Shown here one piece after another: positions 44,901 through 49,400 of a DNA stretch of 64,000 nt (the first letter of the stretch is position 1; every line of letters starts with the position of its first letter). The position numbers and the translations under genes are program-made. The notes beneath the pieces are model-generated. The model was not told where the DNA came from. It saw only the letters and a list, made by a program, of their open reading frames with translations, and made no database searches. Source of the stretch: Microbulbifer sp. GL-2 (GTDB lineage Bacteria > Pseudomonadota > Gammaproteobacteria > Pseudomonadales > Cellvibrionaceae); assembly GCF_007183175.1 (NCBI RefSeq), contig NZ_AP019807.1:434001-498000 (forward strand). The letters are read 5' to 3'.

Positions 44901-47194
44901 GTGACACTCTGCTCAATGCCAATCACATTGCCGTCATTGTCTTTCTGCAGCAGGCTCTGCAATTGGCTGCCGCTGAGTCGGTTGGCGTAGTGCGTGCTTT
45001 GTACCTGCTGGCCTTCAGTATCGTAGTGGAATTCGGTGATGGCGCCGGAGGCGCTGATCACGGCTACCATCTGGCCTTTGTCGTCGTAGAGGCTGTGGCT
45101 GATAGCGCCAATCGCGTCCTGGGTGGCGCGGATACGCCCGAGGGTGTCGTAGAAGTAACGGGTTTCACCGAGGGTGGCATTGCCATTGGTGGTGTCGTGG
45201 CGGATTTCGCTGATCAGACTGCCGTTGGTGGCGTAACTGCGGGTGACCTGCAGGCCGTCGGCATCGGTGCTGATCACCTGGGCTTGCGCGTCGTTGTACA
45301 GGGTGATGCTGGTGTGCCCTTCGGCATCGGTGCTGCTGAGCAGGCGGCCGAGGCCGTCGTAGACATAACTGGCTTTATAGGTGCTTGAGTCCTGCCCGCT
45401 GCCGCGGGGATCTATGGTGCTGCGCAGCTGGCCGTTGGCGTCGTAGACGGTGTATTGAGTGGATTCACTGCCGTCGGCAATCCCCTGTCCGTTGCTGCCC
45501 ACCTGACTGTAGCTTGTGATGCTGTAGACCTGGCCGCGGAAATCCAGGCGGGTGTCACTTCTGCGGGTGGCGTTGTGCAGGTTGTTGGCCTGGATATCGC
45601 CCTGGGTATTTTGCACCCAGCTATTGAGGCTGGCATAAGTGAAGTCGACGGGGTTTCCGCTACTCGCTTCGCTGTAGTTGGCGGCATCAAACTGGTCGAA
45701 GTAGCCGTGCTGCAAGTAGGTAATGGCACTTACTGTGCGGGCGGGAATGCCGTGCTCGGCGTTCTGTGCGGCATCGCTGTAGCGGGTTTCCTGGACGGTG
45801 CCGTCGTGGCCAATCACAAAACGCAGGCGCTGCTGGTCATCATAGACGTAGTGGGTGACACGAGCTTCGGCCGGTTGCTCGGCACCATCGCCATCGGGGT
45901 CCGGGCGCAGGTAGACCGTTTCTTTACTCAGCTGGTTATAGCTGTCGTATTCCCGTTCGACCGTATTGCCCTGGGCGTCGCGTACCAGGGTCTGGTTGCC
46001 GCGGCTGTCATATTCATAGACGGTGGTATCGCCGCTGTGGTCGGTGAGGCTCAACAGGTTGCCGTCGGCATCGTAACTGTACTGGGTCAGTTCGCGCACG
46101 CCACTCTGGTCGGCGGGGGCTTTCATCTCGGTGATGCGCCCGGCGCTGTCGAAGGTCAGTTCGGTTTGAATACCAACCCGGCCGCTCACTGCCGCTTCCG
46201 GATTACTGATTTGAGTAATCGTCGTTTTGCGATTGGCCAGGTCGTAGCTGTAGGTGGTGATACGGCGGTCGCTGTTATCAAATTCCTGCGCCATGCCACT
46301 GGCATTTACCCGGCCAGTGTGCACTTCGGAGATACGGTAGTCCCCCTGCCCATCTACATTCGTGTAGTAAAAGAGCATCAGGGTACCGTCGCTTTGCTGA
46401 ACTGAAGCGACGCGGGTACTGTCATCATGGTACCCATAAGTAGTGGTGTACACATTACCGTCGGCGATACTGCTATCTTGCGGGGACAGGTCGACGGTGA
46501 CAGTTTCCAGGCGGCCCTGGGTATCGTAGCTGTAGTGCAGGCGCTGCTCAGTGGCGCCATCACTGCTGACGGTCACTGCGGTAACGCGGGTACCGGTATA
46601 AGTAATCGCGAGTGTCTGGCCGGCGGCATCGGTAATACTGTTCACCAAACCACTGCTGTTGTGGCCAAAGGCTACTTGGCGGCCTTCGGCATCGACGCGG
46701 GCCACCAGTTTCCAGTTGCCATTGATATTGCCGTAGACCTCTTCGGTGCGACTGGAGCCTTCACGCCACACCCATTGATTATTACCACTGTCGAACACAA
46801 TCTGGTCGTGTGCACCGGCACCATCAGGGGAGATATAGGCCTGCAGGCTGGCATCGTAGGTGTATAAAGTCTCGGCACCATCGCCACTGATACGGGTGAT
46901 CTGGCTACCGGGCTGGTTGGGCGTACCAACCAAATTAGTCAGCTGATTGGAGAAGTTAAAGCGAAAGCCGTCATTGTTATCGCCATCCAACTGCCCCTGG
47001 CTGTTGTAAGTACGCAACAGGGACAAGTCCAGGCCAGAGGCCGCAACAAACTCATCCTGCTGGCGCAACACCAGGTTGCCAGTGGATGCATTGACGTAGA
47101 TAGATTCACGTCCCTGTCCAAAGTTCGCCGAACCCACACCGGTCTTTATGCTATTAAACAGACCCAGTGCTTCTCCGCTGATAACGGCGACCAT
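26966..47194 (-). CDS. Giant Rhs/YD-repeat protein with LysM domain and distinct C-terminal region
   Basis: An uninterrupted 6742-aa protein dominated by YD repeats (YDALGRE, YDAAGNR, YDGLGRL and many others), which in Rhs/Tc/teneurin proteins build a hollow beta-cage shell around a toxin. The N-terminus (NASTGNLVLRQQDEF, LSLLRTYNSQG) is typical of long bacterial Rhs proteins but has no signal peptide or PAAR domain. Residues ~900-2250 are a beta-rich insertion with Ig-like modules and two copies of a ~160-aa module. Ca-binding-like loops occur (DPDGDG, DADGNGLSDND, DVDNDGSE). A LysM-like domain lies at ~5976-6028, then a PPPPP linker (~6052-6069) and Gly/Ala-rich hydrophobic segments (~6070-6135). 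The last ~440 residues are AT-rich in coding sequence and unrecognised. The usual PxxxxDPxGL core boundary is not seen. AGGGGGAG precedes the ATG. Confidence 0.93.
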   Translation of the reverse strand: MVAVISGEALGLFNSIKTGVGSANFGQGRESIYVNASTGNLVLRQQDEFVAASGLDLSLLRTYNSQGQLDGDNNDGFRFNFSNQLTNLVGTPNQPGSQITRISGDGAETLYTYDASLQAYISPDGAGAHDQIVFDSGNNQWVWREGSSRTEEVYGNINGNWKLVARVDAEGRQVAFGHNSSGLVNSITDAAGQTLAITYTGTRVTAVTVSSDGATEQRLHYSYDTQGRLETVTVDLSPQDSSIADGNVYTTTYGYHDDSTRVASVQQSDGTLMLFYYTNVDGQGDYRISEVHTGRVNASGMAQEFDNSDRRITTYSYDLANRKTTITQISNPEAAVSGRVGIQTELTFDSAGRITEMKAPADQSGVRELTQYSYDADGNLLSLTDHSGDTTVYEYDSRGNQTLVRDAQGNTVEREYDSYNQLSKETVYLRPDPDGDGAEQPAEARVTHYVYDDQQRLRFVIGHDGTVQETRYSDAAQNAEHGIPARTVSAITYLQHGYFDQFDAANYSEASSGNPVDFTYASLNSWVQNTQGDIQANNLHNATRRSDTRLDFRGQVYSITSYSQVGSNGQGIADGSESTQYTVYDANGQLRSTIDPRGSGQDSSTYKASYVYDGLGRLLSSTDAEGHTSITLYNDAQAQVISTDADGLQVTRSYATNGSLISEIRHDTTNGNATLGETRYFYDTLGRIRATQDAIGAISHSLYDDKGQMVAVISASGAITEFHYDTEGQQVQSTHYANRLSGSQLQSLLQKDNDGNVIGIEQSVTLADLRPTAVPGNDRSTYQYYDDAGQVRFFVDGEGYLSETQYNAQGQVLRTTQYGVKIQNPQGETTATLAANYAASNANLSVTSDSATQWVDPQQSYAQADSLGFNQRSIVNQSGSIDLSQSATTRPAQNPYVLSGTTNARVENTQIERVSGSAITTAYTRLPVQPYTYASTAIVAEQFTDTDSRTLSVASPLTSRNPQLEGDLSFSTVALQNIGGAQSQSKTVTIYREHTNVDSASSSTKLKSGTFTSRSTTSGSGTTSRFRYWKINVAVTRSDASLPSGYDGTFSYTVSSTSWDGSVDLTKLYGDNLPAGKYTVKVIAEEYRQAWRWNGGDRAWEPVIGGLSATNSYTQTKTYNVGTRLVWTDPTYAQGKITKFYYKSGSGSWIAKSFSSSGHTNTVSFDNPSSGTFSYRVDYYSGSEVMLRGENTFTTIATSNQSKSTIFRAQVKSVSGSTAVNKYSSATNIKSIKAVSKNQETGQTYTAWTYPQDISGDGFNWDGKVNLRIGGALPSGKYDVTLSITTSDNKTSTDTLVYESGKQYFYNSTEVTWPASTQPDGAAAVFKYRVNGSNDDWTSVSPTVEGANHIADLGVIGDTGIKTTYEYLIEYVDGNQVVKSAGGTFAVDKDGKTTDSSSATANFKFASTKYVQVGTASSVSGYFSEGTAASVSRADIVVRDKVSGQVIYSGTDYPADYLAWLKAENPSNYTYNGNLNISADFVRHSFNTSQNINNKNWQIYDSTPAGATLNSVYDSTLKRNVIEISGDGTSNGFRTLQGGQIDAWNITDGTKARAELNLSGEAILYYRLETSKGPAYVSYSSGVQEPYINFSSSSNTTYYTFPLEDKYLDGNWHTFERDILADVAFLDPAAEVQQIKAFYIRGNGRIGTIEVDTHTPTGKGELGNGRYEVEVTTYDLHGKKAGTNTFDYEIGTQTEHHPTSFQWPVSSRPVSSDKTIFEYEASPNVWKSVPVLEDGANLKVILGDVDDGTIAEGTYNFRIRYEQNGIEVKKTTGNPSLTVGKGSTKASSFDFEYSVVSLQSGSGHAIQGYPVFIGSDPALNKIVAQVKNSSGQLVSTAETFPQLFGNYNGEVNLAIGSELAAGQAYSVTLALHYDDGSSSVRAAFPVEVGEQPVQDRVIQWSESVYTPVAGEVTRLEYRRVGGDSNMLTHRFNGSDSVDASHWQIVDNDPPGATAIKVYDADLQRDVIEVSGDDVNNGFILSKNPQFESWNITNSTTAKAEVKLSGTTRLYYRIETSEGTAFVQYSSTVSKPYIHTSSSDTNFYIFPLDTKYLDGNWQTFERDIAADVLYLDPDITVNEVDWFMIRGSGRIGTVEIKTNIPSSDSNAWHSADLLQHGSDFTANLGYELSGDYEYRIATYRDADGNGLSDNDRLLRTLSGTFAANDSGTKPASWAVPGYERSSAEGYALEGYLSAAEAADIAYLETVVIDNATGSPISAQPTQTWIDPATLRDGSFAGRLNLLVGETLADGDYSVQVTRHYIGGSSQVDASFQQQVGRQLQSVTNPQLSLGLDEPYAASGVNLSIRPLGSSNWESLSLDPATGAVELDKASHPNGVYEYQLSYTLDVGGAPVSKSGVGRFTLAAGESYTQALSAAATGVDLADARIERSFYDDAGRVSATLDAEGYLTEYRYNRAGQLVSSTRYANRVADYDQSSHWLNSGTLQTLRPAADPAADRSSYWLYDGQGREVAEINAEGYVTEHKYDVAGNRVKSLQYADSLYDLNELNSALASVDNDPARLSLGSDRGLGQVRPLTSSDDRISEWRYGGRNQVTHATDASGNTSTFTYTAGGQLASSRSGIIASGSILDNYLDNYQGDPTFSANDSEARDYQFEYDVQGRVIAERDHQGRVVLSHSYDDSGRRISSTDANGYTTHFAYSADGLLKYSLAPVFNPGNNALEWQLSSFSHNAFGEVTGTRQYASRLSNTALNNLGLAGDAATLDSLAASLVAGEDTVTSTVYTQRGQVDNSTDGEGFVSTSQYNAFGERTRLSRAIDVANSRQAVTDFSYSRRGELETSSAQLSSGPFASVGTNTVYNAFGEAVSSTDARGFSTDYAYDRLGQLVTQTNTLKQQTHLSYDAFGRVLTRTDALNRSTRYEYDDASRSQTVTTPEGVQTRTVNNIHGETFEVSIKVGDSWLRQVRYDYDTQGNLTGTTDALDNRARSEYNAAGQLTASVDASGVRTELTYDPQGRVLTRTQDVGGLNLTTTQRYGHRYEESVDASGSVTRTEYDKNGRVSRVIVDASSDGSGLNLLTQYRYDGQGNVLQVQEGSLSGGIDGSATIKRTTAYSYDELGRVLSETLDPNGLAITTRYEYDQAGNRTAITNALGHSTYFVYDELGRERFVLMPHSADGTWYTARERQYDAAGQLVVSTEHHGALRLPATLDIPSVAAIYNSITGWDRTTRYVYNDDGQLTHTIDALGYVTETVYNSSGRVSAVIRYADRIDPSSETVADLVRDSSKDRETRYQYDAAGRQTHTLRLFEQGGVQYAYVTESLYNSRGEVVGEIAYARALNLASETTAQLNAEAADNRHSTFIYDAAGRRTHTVDSLGHVTETRYDDSNDTETVIRYANGISVPAASSWTDLRATDLGISASSQHDQVIVTQFDAAGRKASLTEKVWADGALRDYVESYQYDALGNRTQISDPLGYKTYLSYDAAGRLTHKQVPANGTQGYLSTWSYDALGQVLSETHYSQAVAQNTDPSAINTNTLAHAQDRSSQYTYLSSGKLHTETDSAGVITEYTYTTFGEIWRTIEAKGLAEQRVTFRSFDQLGRLMEETSGLPDWEQSTIDNRHNLTEAELGADEQVATTRFGYNAFGELEKLVSPRGPGYISQQLHDQLGRKVGEIDARGGSTQTVLDAFGNIVATTDPNGNTGVFLYDANNQLTHQVTPDGAVTTYSYDAFGQAVDVRTYAQKLADSTDIAALNRAGLDALLSGLQDAVRDRHSVSVYDNRGQLLTSTQYGYDLINGHATANVTTYKYDAAGNRTAMIDARGARTDYLFDAQGRVTQETGHEYYATLTSHQTSTTLVRAITKYNYNAFDKTFEAEGYYWDVSAGEEKASVYGIQNRYMRYDHNGQLLTLLGPAFIGTTGNAQSSADFDGTIDTVPMRTVTERRYDALGRLVYEGQRGLQNASLNDDGSASGVQHGQIQASAYHYNRLDQQVYALDTDGGLTYNRHDAAGNLRSETRYDQRLTINGSPWDGSLNGLNLDSSVEHWRSDAQALQSSESSTGRTTHYQYNANNLVTKTESDAGVFFDLNNLVAPDSTSGDQQELQNGFSLGSTQGSQALYDANGNPIIQIDGKDQASFALYDAAGNRVLEVDRLGYVTEYIYDGLGQITAQTRYAGALDFAKLGAPADNEARHAWLDNLYGGNRAALVANVATGDERTTEYVYSGRGLLLEERTKGESFVRISNSGTALNVSRVSSDLVTRHDYDGNGWATTTVRYDGDENAADSRVESVDYNVYGQQVQTRGAEYTDYRGQSVRGTISYRYDLFGNRTAEIVHNDSGGQVTSHHYNMIGKRVETRDARENRGEANYEGKTRFYFDAFGNAVYQSKTQTDIDNAQSQVTTWLQYDALGREIARSNNVDKTEQGGLVQHDMAYNTHGQIIGKGINTDVRDSVIGGKYQEYYVYDELGRLFKTNADNGSPRIYLYDQNGNATLEITAINNNSLSGIQTARQAMNELTQSETQWKYSLYDQEDQLITVVDAPLATPTDNSDLDVNWDVDNDGSEVINAVDSKAGTNPSITSTGSSKKTTNSTSNSTVWVSLNNSNMPSTADAAVNNKHSMPAERVQKTVRDNNIGYVGNEGEGYASNPGGATAVDSSRSWEDNTDELFYLSSNDPRLNFEDLGLTAKQQTDLAGLLGSTSYQLDGTSQGSHKGYIERDTRHYYTSRQVTLDSGRTITVFTNRIEVEEQVHIFVPLSKGNTEYGWREVVITTNTYNYDITSDFLQADDSAADSALEDAQNNPLQVMPSLDWSVNGNTLSLDSSDVASVFGNNTKVKVLAKNASGQVVMNNTQYNWSDGMDIALNSNAAAVSLTFLSADGLVLHAVDLYSNSADSLSGSVGLPGEGVGLEHLPEVNKFWLSAGYRSSKQGSSRSTSLAYSDSARVNETTYAAVGGQGAISKPGQVDTKEMVVKYNWAITHVSSEFLFFDGEHDRNVYRYTYKQQVNVTISNFPSVAGATIKVDGVEREITGNGTFTFSGSSSTSIGSTPPSPKSTAVSIKTFGSQWGSAVIAANTVGTTKTSDEYVRIFNLDSSAKTVEFTADGKTVTASVVNGMANVGTTGMSNSSSLAFTMKVKNSSGTVINEAKGNFNNAAPATVTNLQNKITKTVKTNTYTHNVSSKGDNYTSVFYSQTGLYNREAIRNIALQLTGAANDETLIAHHASYNAFGENVASIDNNGNTTLYEYDQRGNVVKELKPEADVYTEQMTKFRAHTATEYGVNAFGEMVMEKVGAEAAAGASSATRSAVTNYNTQHEQVRLQDYEAGLLIASQDGEGDYDSQVYDQAGNLKGSSQLVYRANERGNGTSALYYQVAYHYDANNQLVRMNRFQDSSLAIDYGYSASGRYDEWDYDEFGNRIRHRNALYGDTNPVLYASFNSGGSVGSSGTVGQETYRYDGMGRVLQYKSYNGKITDYAYAWSDAVSRNVLAATGQQAQGAADQVQLGGYITAIAKSGMGGVVDTDWNQSSHEDVLSDAVDYFGKAVWHDDLGGHRIEYAYNYAGWLSRQTGNTALSGDGTWEARNNQDIRYTYYHNGNLFRTYDYGNNGLADGDQTAANSDIAPAVTEYRYDKAGNRTGELYYRSNDLYNNLGRVVYQHSNAVYDEQGRITSIEGYDEYGNAYQIDYTFDAFSNRRSVSSVYDGRYVDNLDGTIDGKTQSFYYTYDKNNRFTLTLGEFENGQIVLGKTGTAITYNGLDQRYLASRASDGSIREKYAYDSNGRLTTVHIDQGSGFVLRASRVNNDAGQVTAYYEYDSAGKLSSATDNYYNADGIQLGYATTQYDENGLATDEVIRSRNTFLGDGQTVDTNITSAYPEDGAAPTVTTLYNSYEKWDSYKTKSVVISADNKDLHPKQRDSWENGEAFYTYDSNGHIRRVYDVEGQRAIAYVTDKEGRTLVREEINDDGQNSYGREMRHFYYFNGHAVGDVGNDQVPSRYDYVKALAQAEGAGNRHSHSNGDHVQAVQSADFDQNYQPINPNYPTASYSSFEAQGGETLQSIAAMVWGDSSLWYLLADANGMKGDEVLTKGQRLELPNVVTNIHNNSDTFRPVDGALQMGDTAPTLPDVPPPPPVDNDGGCGALGMILVIVVAVVATVLTAGAFAAAAGASIGGMMTAGASAIATGSLGFGAAFVAGAAGSIASQVTAMGLGMQEDFSWSDVAIGGFTTMATVGAAGYLNGIDSFTKVVDGVSKLNWAGSALLGASNVVSSYGINKAFNKDVSFSWRNVATSAVTSGVASGLTEGFSQTSESGVLGGVLQAGGSIGADVGRELTSALINESVQSAIWGDSFDWGGVAIATAAGVAQSSIKRLGGDGEPVAGGGLDAGSVTSNEKTSTGEQRLTEQFSSSTSNITSSWSGQELVVTASQSGIWGSEKDYWSNSSVIQRNTQVMMHSAQFNAVLDEKTAQRSAQVAAQQAYAELSFAEQYQLATPTNTWTDAGLIAPGGTDFSDLIASINSYSAWQQVKGGMQVSIGASDSSIFDWSYWKEAGSALIEDPWGELVDTTYYWSGKLNSFADYSPYDDMLAEWEGLKTGIRQDNAQTAITGGYGLTGAVAFTELPRELGFGLIDSGLWLGGLVMSQDVRVGTLDSITETWETSHTIGEIVRSETITDVRFSLTSTEKRLGQETKFVVGTDFYGLQFKNAELWGKGDRLRYNVDEVTRIAFDYNGNDRSAILQEKNIPLPKAFKKLNAFIPNKSLRELMKVEFETGLRMNMSTSNVRSAFNFKFGLPNLKFAIELRGEERELDVWKSEE
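40896..41374 (-). repeat. Internal module copy 2 in the giant Rhs protein
   Basis: Encodes residues ~1941-2100 (from HWQIVDNDPPGATA to RIGTVEIKTNIP). By eye about half or more positions equal copy 1, including VYD, VIE.SGD, NGF, WNIT, LYYR.ETS, YLDGNW.TFERDI and IRG.GRIGT. The fold looks beta-sandwich, carbohydrate-binding-like (inference). Confidence 0.75.
42233..42709 (-). repeat. Internal module copy 1 in the giant Rhs protein
   Basis: Encodes residues ~1496-1655 (from NWQIYDSTPAGATL to RIGTIEVDTHTP). Collinear with copy 2 without large gaps. The two are separated by ~285 residues of Ig-like modules, so the duplication unit may be larger than the module itself. Confidence 0.75.
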
Positions 47195-47505
47195 AACTCC
47201 CCCTAAGATATATCCTGTCTAACCTGCACATCTACAGGCTTTGTTTACTCGGCTTAGCACCAAGTTTTTGATGTCGTTTAGATATATATCCGGAGATTGA
47301 GGGGAATCGTGCAGGGGAAATTTAAATAAATTTTGGCGAGCAGCGATTCACGACTACTGCAAAAGGTGTGACTTACTGTCCACGCAAAAAATCTCAAAAT
47401 GCGAGGCATACCAACAAACAAAGAAAAGAAAATTTTACTTAGGCAAGAAGGCTAGCTGCGATGGAATATGGCAGGTAGAATGTAATCGAGTAACAGGAGA
47501 TACCC
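47195..47505. other. Divergent promoter region between Rhs gene and TPR gene
   Basis: 311 bases separating the start of the giant Rhs gene (minus) from the TPR gene (plus). It must hold promoters for both directions. On the minus strand GCCGAGTAAA (47253-47244) is one insertion away from the sigma-28 -10 consensus, but no good -35 lies at the right distance. No sigma-54 site seen. Ribosome sites AGGGGGAG and AGGAG are evident for the two genes. Confidence 0.5.
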
Positions 47506-48081
47506 ATGTCATTAAGAATCAACGACGAACTTGACGCTGAAGAGCTATTCCACTGCGCACTTGAAGCAAGTAACCTCAAGTACCATGAAAGAGCTATTGA
47601 GCTGTTAAAACGCAGTATCTCACTTGAAGATCATCCCGCAAAACGCCTGTTCCTCGCAGCAGAGCATGCTGAAATCAAACTGTATGATCGCGCTATTGAG
47701 GGAATGCAAACTACTATCTCTTTGGCTCCAGAGTTGTGGATCGCACATTTCCAACTGGGTCAACTCTATTTAGTGACGCAAGAAATTAGTGAGGCCAAGA
47801 AGGTATGGAGTCATCTCGTTAATTCAACAAACTCTCCCAGCTACTTTCAAGAATTCGCGCGGGGGCTTTTAGCAATAGCTGACGGCAACACCGAAGAGGG
47901 GATTGAATTATTACGAGGAGGGATTGCCGAAAATAGCGAAAACCCGGCTCTAAACAAAGACATTGAGAAAATCATTGAGGCCACAGCCAATCAAGGCTCC
48001 CCTCAAGAAAAGCCGCAGATAAAAAACAACGAAAACAGCGCCGTAAATAAAATGCTTCTTTCTAAATACAGCCAAAATTAA
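47506..48081 (+). CDS. TPR protein divergent from the giant Rhs gene
   Basis: A 191-aa cytoplasmic protein with about three TPR-like helical pairs (KYHERAIELLKRSISLED at ~25, LYDRAIEGMQTTISLAPELW at ~64, then HFQLGQLYLVTQEISEAKKV). The last ~40 residues are polar and probably disordered. AGGAG lies six bases before the ATG. Size and repeat number resemble SycD/LcrH-type type III chaperones, though no specific motif confirms that. It is followed after three bases by a second small gene and faces the Rhs gene, so a role in Rhs handling or regulation is plausible. Confidence 0.75.
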   Translation: MSLRINDELDAEELFHCALEASNLKYHERAIELLKRSISLEDHPAKRLFLAAEHAEIKLYDRAIEGMQTTISLAPELWIAHFQLGQLYLVTQEISEAKKVWSHLVNSTNSPSYFQEFARGLLAIADGNTEEGIELLRGGIAENSENPALNKDIEKIIEATANQGSPQEKPQIKNNENSAVNKMLLSKYSQN

Positions 48082-48084
48082 CCC

Positions 48085-48441
48085 ATGAAAATAACTACAG
48101 ACCAAAACCTCACAACCCTTTTAAACAAACTAAACGCACCACCCCGACAACGAAAAAAATCTTCATCAAAGGACGAAGCCTCAGAAAAATCAAGCTCAGG
48201 TATATTGAGCACTGATGAGATATTAAAAAATAAAATAATAAAACTCCATAAACAAGGAGAGAATCTAGAGTCTTTAAAGAAAAATTTAATCAGCACAGTA
48301 CTCGCTGAAGAATTTGAGCAAAAAATCCCTATTGAAAATTTGCAGTCAATGATTAAATCAATCACTGAAACCATGAGCTCCAATAGAAAAATAAACTCAC
48401 AGCTAGAAATTCTGATTCAAAATATAGTAGAAAAAAAGTAA
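48085..48441 (+). CDS. Unknown 118-aa protein coupled to the TPR gene
   Basis: A small, Lys/Ser-rich protein with no signal peptide or membrane helix. Residues ~1-45 are low complexity and basic (PPRQRKKSSSKDEASEKSSS), probably disordered. Residues ~46-118 are predicted helical (NKIIKLHKQGENLESLKKNL; SQLEILIQNIVEKK). It starts three bases after the TPR stop, so the two are co-transcribed. A disordered N-terminus with a helical body is a shape seen among small secreted or chaperone-bound type III proteins, but I recognise no family. Confidence 0.6.
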   Translation: MKITTDQNLTTLLNKLNAPPRQRKKSSSKDEASEKSSSGILSTDEILKNKIIKLHKQGENLESLKKNLISTVLAEEFEQKIPIENLQSMIKSITETMSSNRKINSQLEILIQNIVEKK

Positions 48442-48672
48442 CCCCTCTAACTGAGCATCAACTAAAGCTGACAGCTCCCCTATCAGAAAACTCCACAAAA
48501 AATATATCTTCGCTCCATCTTCTACGCCTCCGCCATACTTATAACTTACGACCAGCCTCCAACCTGCATAAATTCTGGGGACGCAGATTAAAAGGATATG
48601 TGGTTACCAATAAATCCCAAAGTTATCGTCTAGGTTAGCCAGGAACAGAAGATGCTCATCATGATCTATAAG

Positions 48673-49400
48673 CTAGATTGCCAACAAAAGCGACACACGC
48701 CTGCCTGCTAAACACTTCAGCGTACTCCAATAATTTAACATTTTTCGTGGCCGGGTATTGATGCGAAATACCGTATCGTAATTCTAAATTTTCGGCAGCT
48801 TGTCAATTTTCATACCTTTCGAGAAGAAACTCCTCAGTGACCCATTTGTATTTTCGCTCAATCCATGCTCATACGAATAGTACGGCTTAGAAAAATATAT
48901 ATTCCAGACTAGCTTCCACGTAATCGACTCACGGCCGCATATTGGCCACCGTAGTCCAAGCTTATGGTTTTACCCACTATCTGATATGGCTTCAGCATCC
49001 GCTTAATAGCATGCTTACTTCTGTTTGGAACCCTGCGAGCAAGCAGTAGCGTAGAGGTTTGCTCTACCAATGCCACTAGGTGGCCATCTTACCCGTAAAC
49101 TATGTCGCCTTCCGAGTACCCAAGCTCTGTATTTTAATCAACAATCACTAGATATTCTTCAATATCGATACGCTCTGAAATGAGCTTCACTTCCGCCTCA
49201 GGGCCCGTGCGCTCGCAATAGGGCTTGCCTATTCACGGCAGGCGCAGCCACCATTTGAGCCAACTAACACAGTGAAAATGGTTGAACAGCTGACTGTTTT
49301 GTTGCACTTCTCAAGTGCCCATGCGCCCGGCAACTTGTTCAGGGCTTACGTTATTCCGCTGGTGGTCGATTTGCACTTTCATGGCGAAATCGATCTTAGG
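48673..49400 (-). pseudogene. Decayed IS30-type transposase
   Basis: Read on the minus strand in several frames, fragments of an IS30 transposase appear in order: NVSPEQVAGRM; ELGYSEGDIVYG with a stop inside; TLLLARRVPNRSKHAIKRML with LKPYQIVGKTISLDYGGQYA (the second Asp region, DNG changed to DYG); PYYSYEHGLSENTNGSLRSF (the Glu region); and RINTRPRKMLNYWSTLKCL to the stop. Several stops and frameshifts make it non-functional. It belongs to a different IS30 lineage from the intact copy at 3388-4470. It marks the right edge of the accessory block. Confidence 0.7.

Noticed and set aside
29897..46867. Many long plus-strand open frames antisense to the giant Rhs gene (e.g. 32732-33898, 34790-36067, 36737-37825, 45455-46405)
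   Set aside because: They arise from the repetitive codon pattern of YD repeats read antisense; they are low-complexity Val/Gly/Ala-rich, lack ribosome sites and show no protein family features.
26966..47194. CRISPR array or tandem DNA repeats within the repeat-rich Rhs gene
   Set aside because: Similarity is at protein level with codon drift and irregular spacing; no regular direct repeats with unique spacers are seen. No CRISPR array or tRNA/rRNA gene was recognised anywhere in the window.
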